From a bacterium D16-56 (lineage in GTDB: Bacteria > Bacillota > Clostridia > Lachnospirales > Lachnospiraceae), in assembly GCA_003611875.1 (NCBI GenBank), contig RAYY01000020.1, positions 1 through 64,000 of the forward strand: 64,000 nt of DNA, in the 5' to 3' direction. The notes beneath the pieces were generated by a model, which did not search any database, was not told the DNA's origin, and saw only the letters and a program-made list of their open reading frames with translations. This document shows positions 63,685 to 64,000 of the stretch, piece by piece; within the stretch, counting starts at the first letter, position 1; every line of letters begins with the position of its first letter. The translations under genes were made by a program, and so were the position numbers.

Positions 63685-63739
63685 ACTTCCCTGCCTGTAC
63701 TTATTTTGTTATTCCTATTATAAGCACATATCAGAGATT

Positions 63740-64000
63740 TTATACCTGGCTCTTATACACCGAAATTGCTTCGCTTATATTGGACGCTTTTTGGGCTCTC
63801 ACAAGATCACATAGCTCCATAATCTTTTGAGAGTCCATAAACTCGTTCCCCAGATAAGTCCCATACTGGCTTGTGACAGAAAGCTGCTTCTCCTTTCGGT
63901 GCTGTCTGACCCTCCGAAGCTCCTGGGTCGCTCTTTGATATTCTTCCTCCTCCTGCTCCAGCTTTGCCTTATAGTTATGCTCGATCTCATCCGTAAGAAT
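63740..64000 (-). CDS. 3' part of a coiled-coil protein gene cut by the window edge
   Basis: An uninterrupted minus-strand frame runs from the window edge to a TAA at 63742-63740, encoding at least 86 residues. The first 45 are a charged coiled coil (KAKLEQEEEEYQRATQEL), the rest reads GTYLGNEFMDSQKIMELC and ends VYKSQV. A separate 63-residue frame in this place is a shadow. Product not identified; a YyaC-linked sporulation role is only a guess from location. Confidence 0.65.
   Translation of the reverse strand: MLTDEIEHNYKAKLEQEEEEYQRATQELRRVRQHRKEKQLSVTSQYGTYLGNEFMDSQKIMELCDLVRAQKASNISEAISVYKSQV

Noticed and set aside
63799-63990. 63-codon open frame on the minus strand
   Set aside because: Another minus-strand frame is open from the window edge to 63740 and gives a plausible coiled-coil protein; this one is out of frame with it.
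1-64000. Prophage, rRNA or tRNA genes
   Set aside because: No integrase, phage structural gene, cloverleaf with CCA-type end or rRNA signature was recognised on either strand.

Overview
The window is bacterial chromosome from a spore-forming, Gram-positive anaerobe of the Clostridia, most likely family Lachnospiraceae. This is inferred from the str operon order, the yabP-yabQ-divIC-tilS-hpt-ftsH sporulation and division block, a Csp-like subtilase, a YyaC spore protein, and several families (DUF5711, TIGR04086, short SpoIIE) I associate with that group. Almost everything lies on the minus strand. Only three genes lie on the plus strand: the TIGR04086 membrane protein, the Csp-like protease and the wall-binding repeat protein. 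No tRNA, rRNA, CRISPR array or intact mobile element was seen.

Layout. 1-3.4 kb is an accessory zone: a secreted subtilase, a decayed IS200/IS605 TnpA remnant, and three AT-rich genes of unknown function. 3.4-8.3 kb is the str operon (rpsL-rpsG-fusA-tuf, read right to left) with near-consensus sigma-A promoters and a strong terminator. 8.3-16.3 kb holds membrane proteins, a CNNM/CBS transporter, a signal peptidase II homologue, the Csp-like protease, a ClpX paralogue and a membrane HtrA. 16.3-30.7 kb is a ten-gene surface-polysaccharide operon: TPP-dependent enzyme, two related SDR epimerase/reductases around a sugar C-methyltransferase, three GT2 proteins, a polyprenyl-phosphate sugar phosphotransferase, an LCP ligase and an acyltransferase. 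Opposite it, from the same intergenic region, is a secreted wall-binding repeat protein. 32.5-34.6 kb is an intact GH13 amylase.

35-47.8 kb is the housekeeping and sporulation core. In transcription order, minus strand, it runs prs, lepB, nucleotidyltransferase, a GlgX-like GH13 protein lacking its catalytic residues, mazG, hup, rqcP, yabP, yabQ, divIC, a short spoIIE-like phosphatase, tilS, hpt and ftsH. 47.9-51.5 kb carries a helicase loader and DnaD pair preceded by a cluster of DnaA boxes that covers its putative promoter, then murC. 51.6-60 kb is central metabolism (YitT, ApgM, shikimate kinase, flavin reductase, Mn-dependent pyrophosphatase, ROK glucokinase, transketolase). 60-64 kb has a DUF5711 protein, a LysM membrane protein with a possibly degenerate MPN-like N-terminus, YyaC, and a coiled-coil gene cut by the window edge.

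The most interesting points are the branched-sugar cassette, the catalytically dead GH13 protein, the DnaA-box cluster, a 65-bp tandem duplication that creates two overlapping 22-residue mini-ORFs before lepB, and the uncharacterised three-gene island. All family assignments come from reading motifs by eye; no database search was run.
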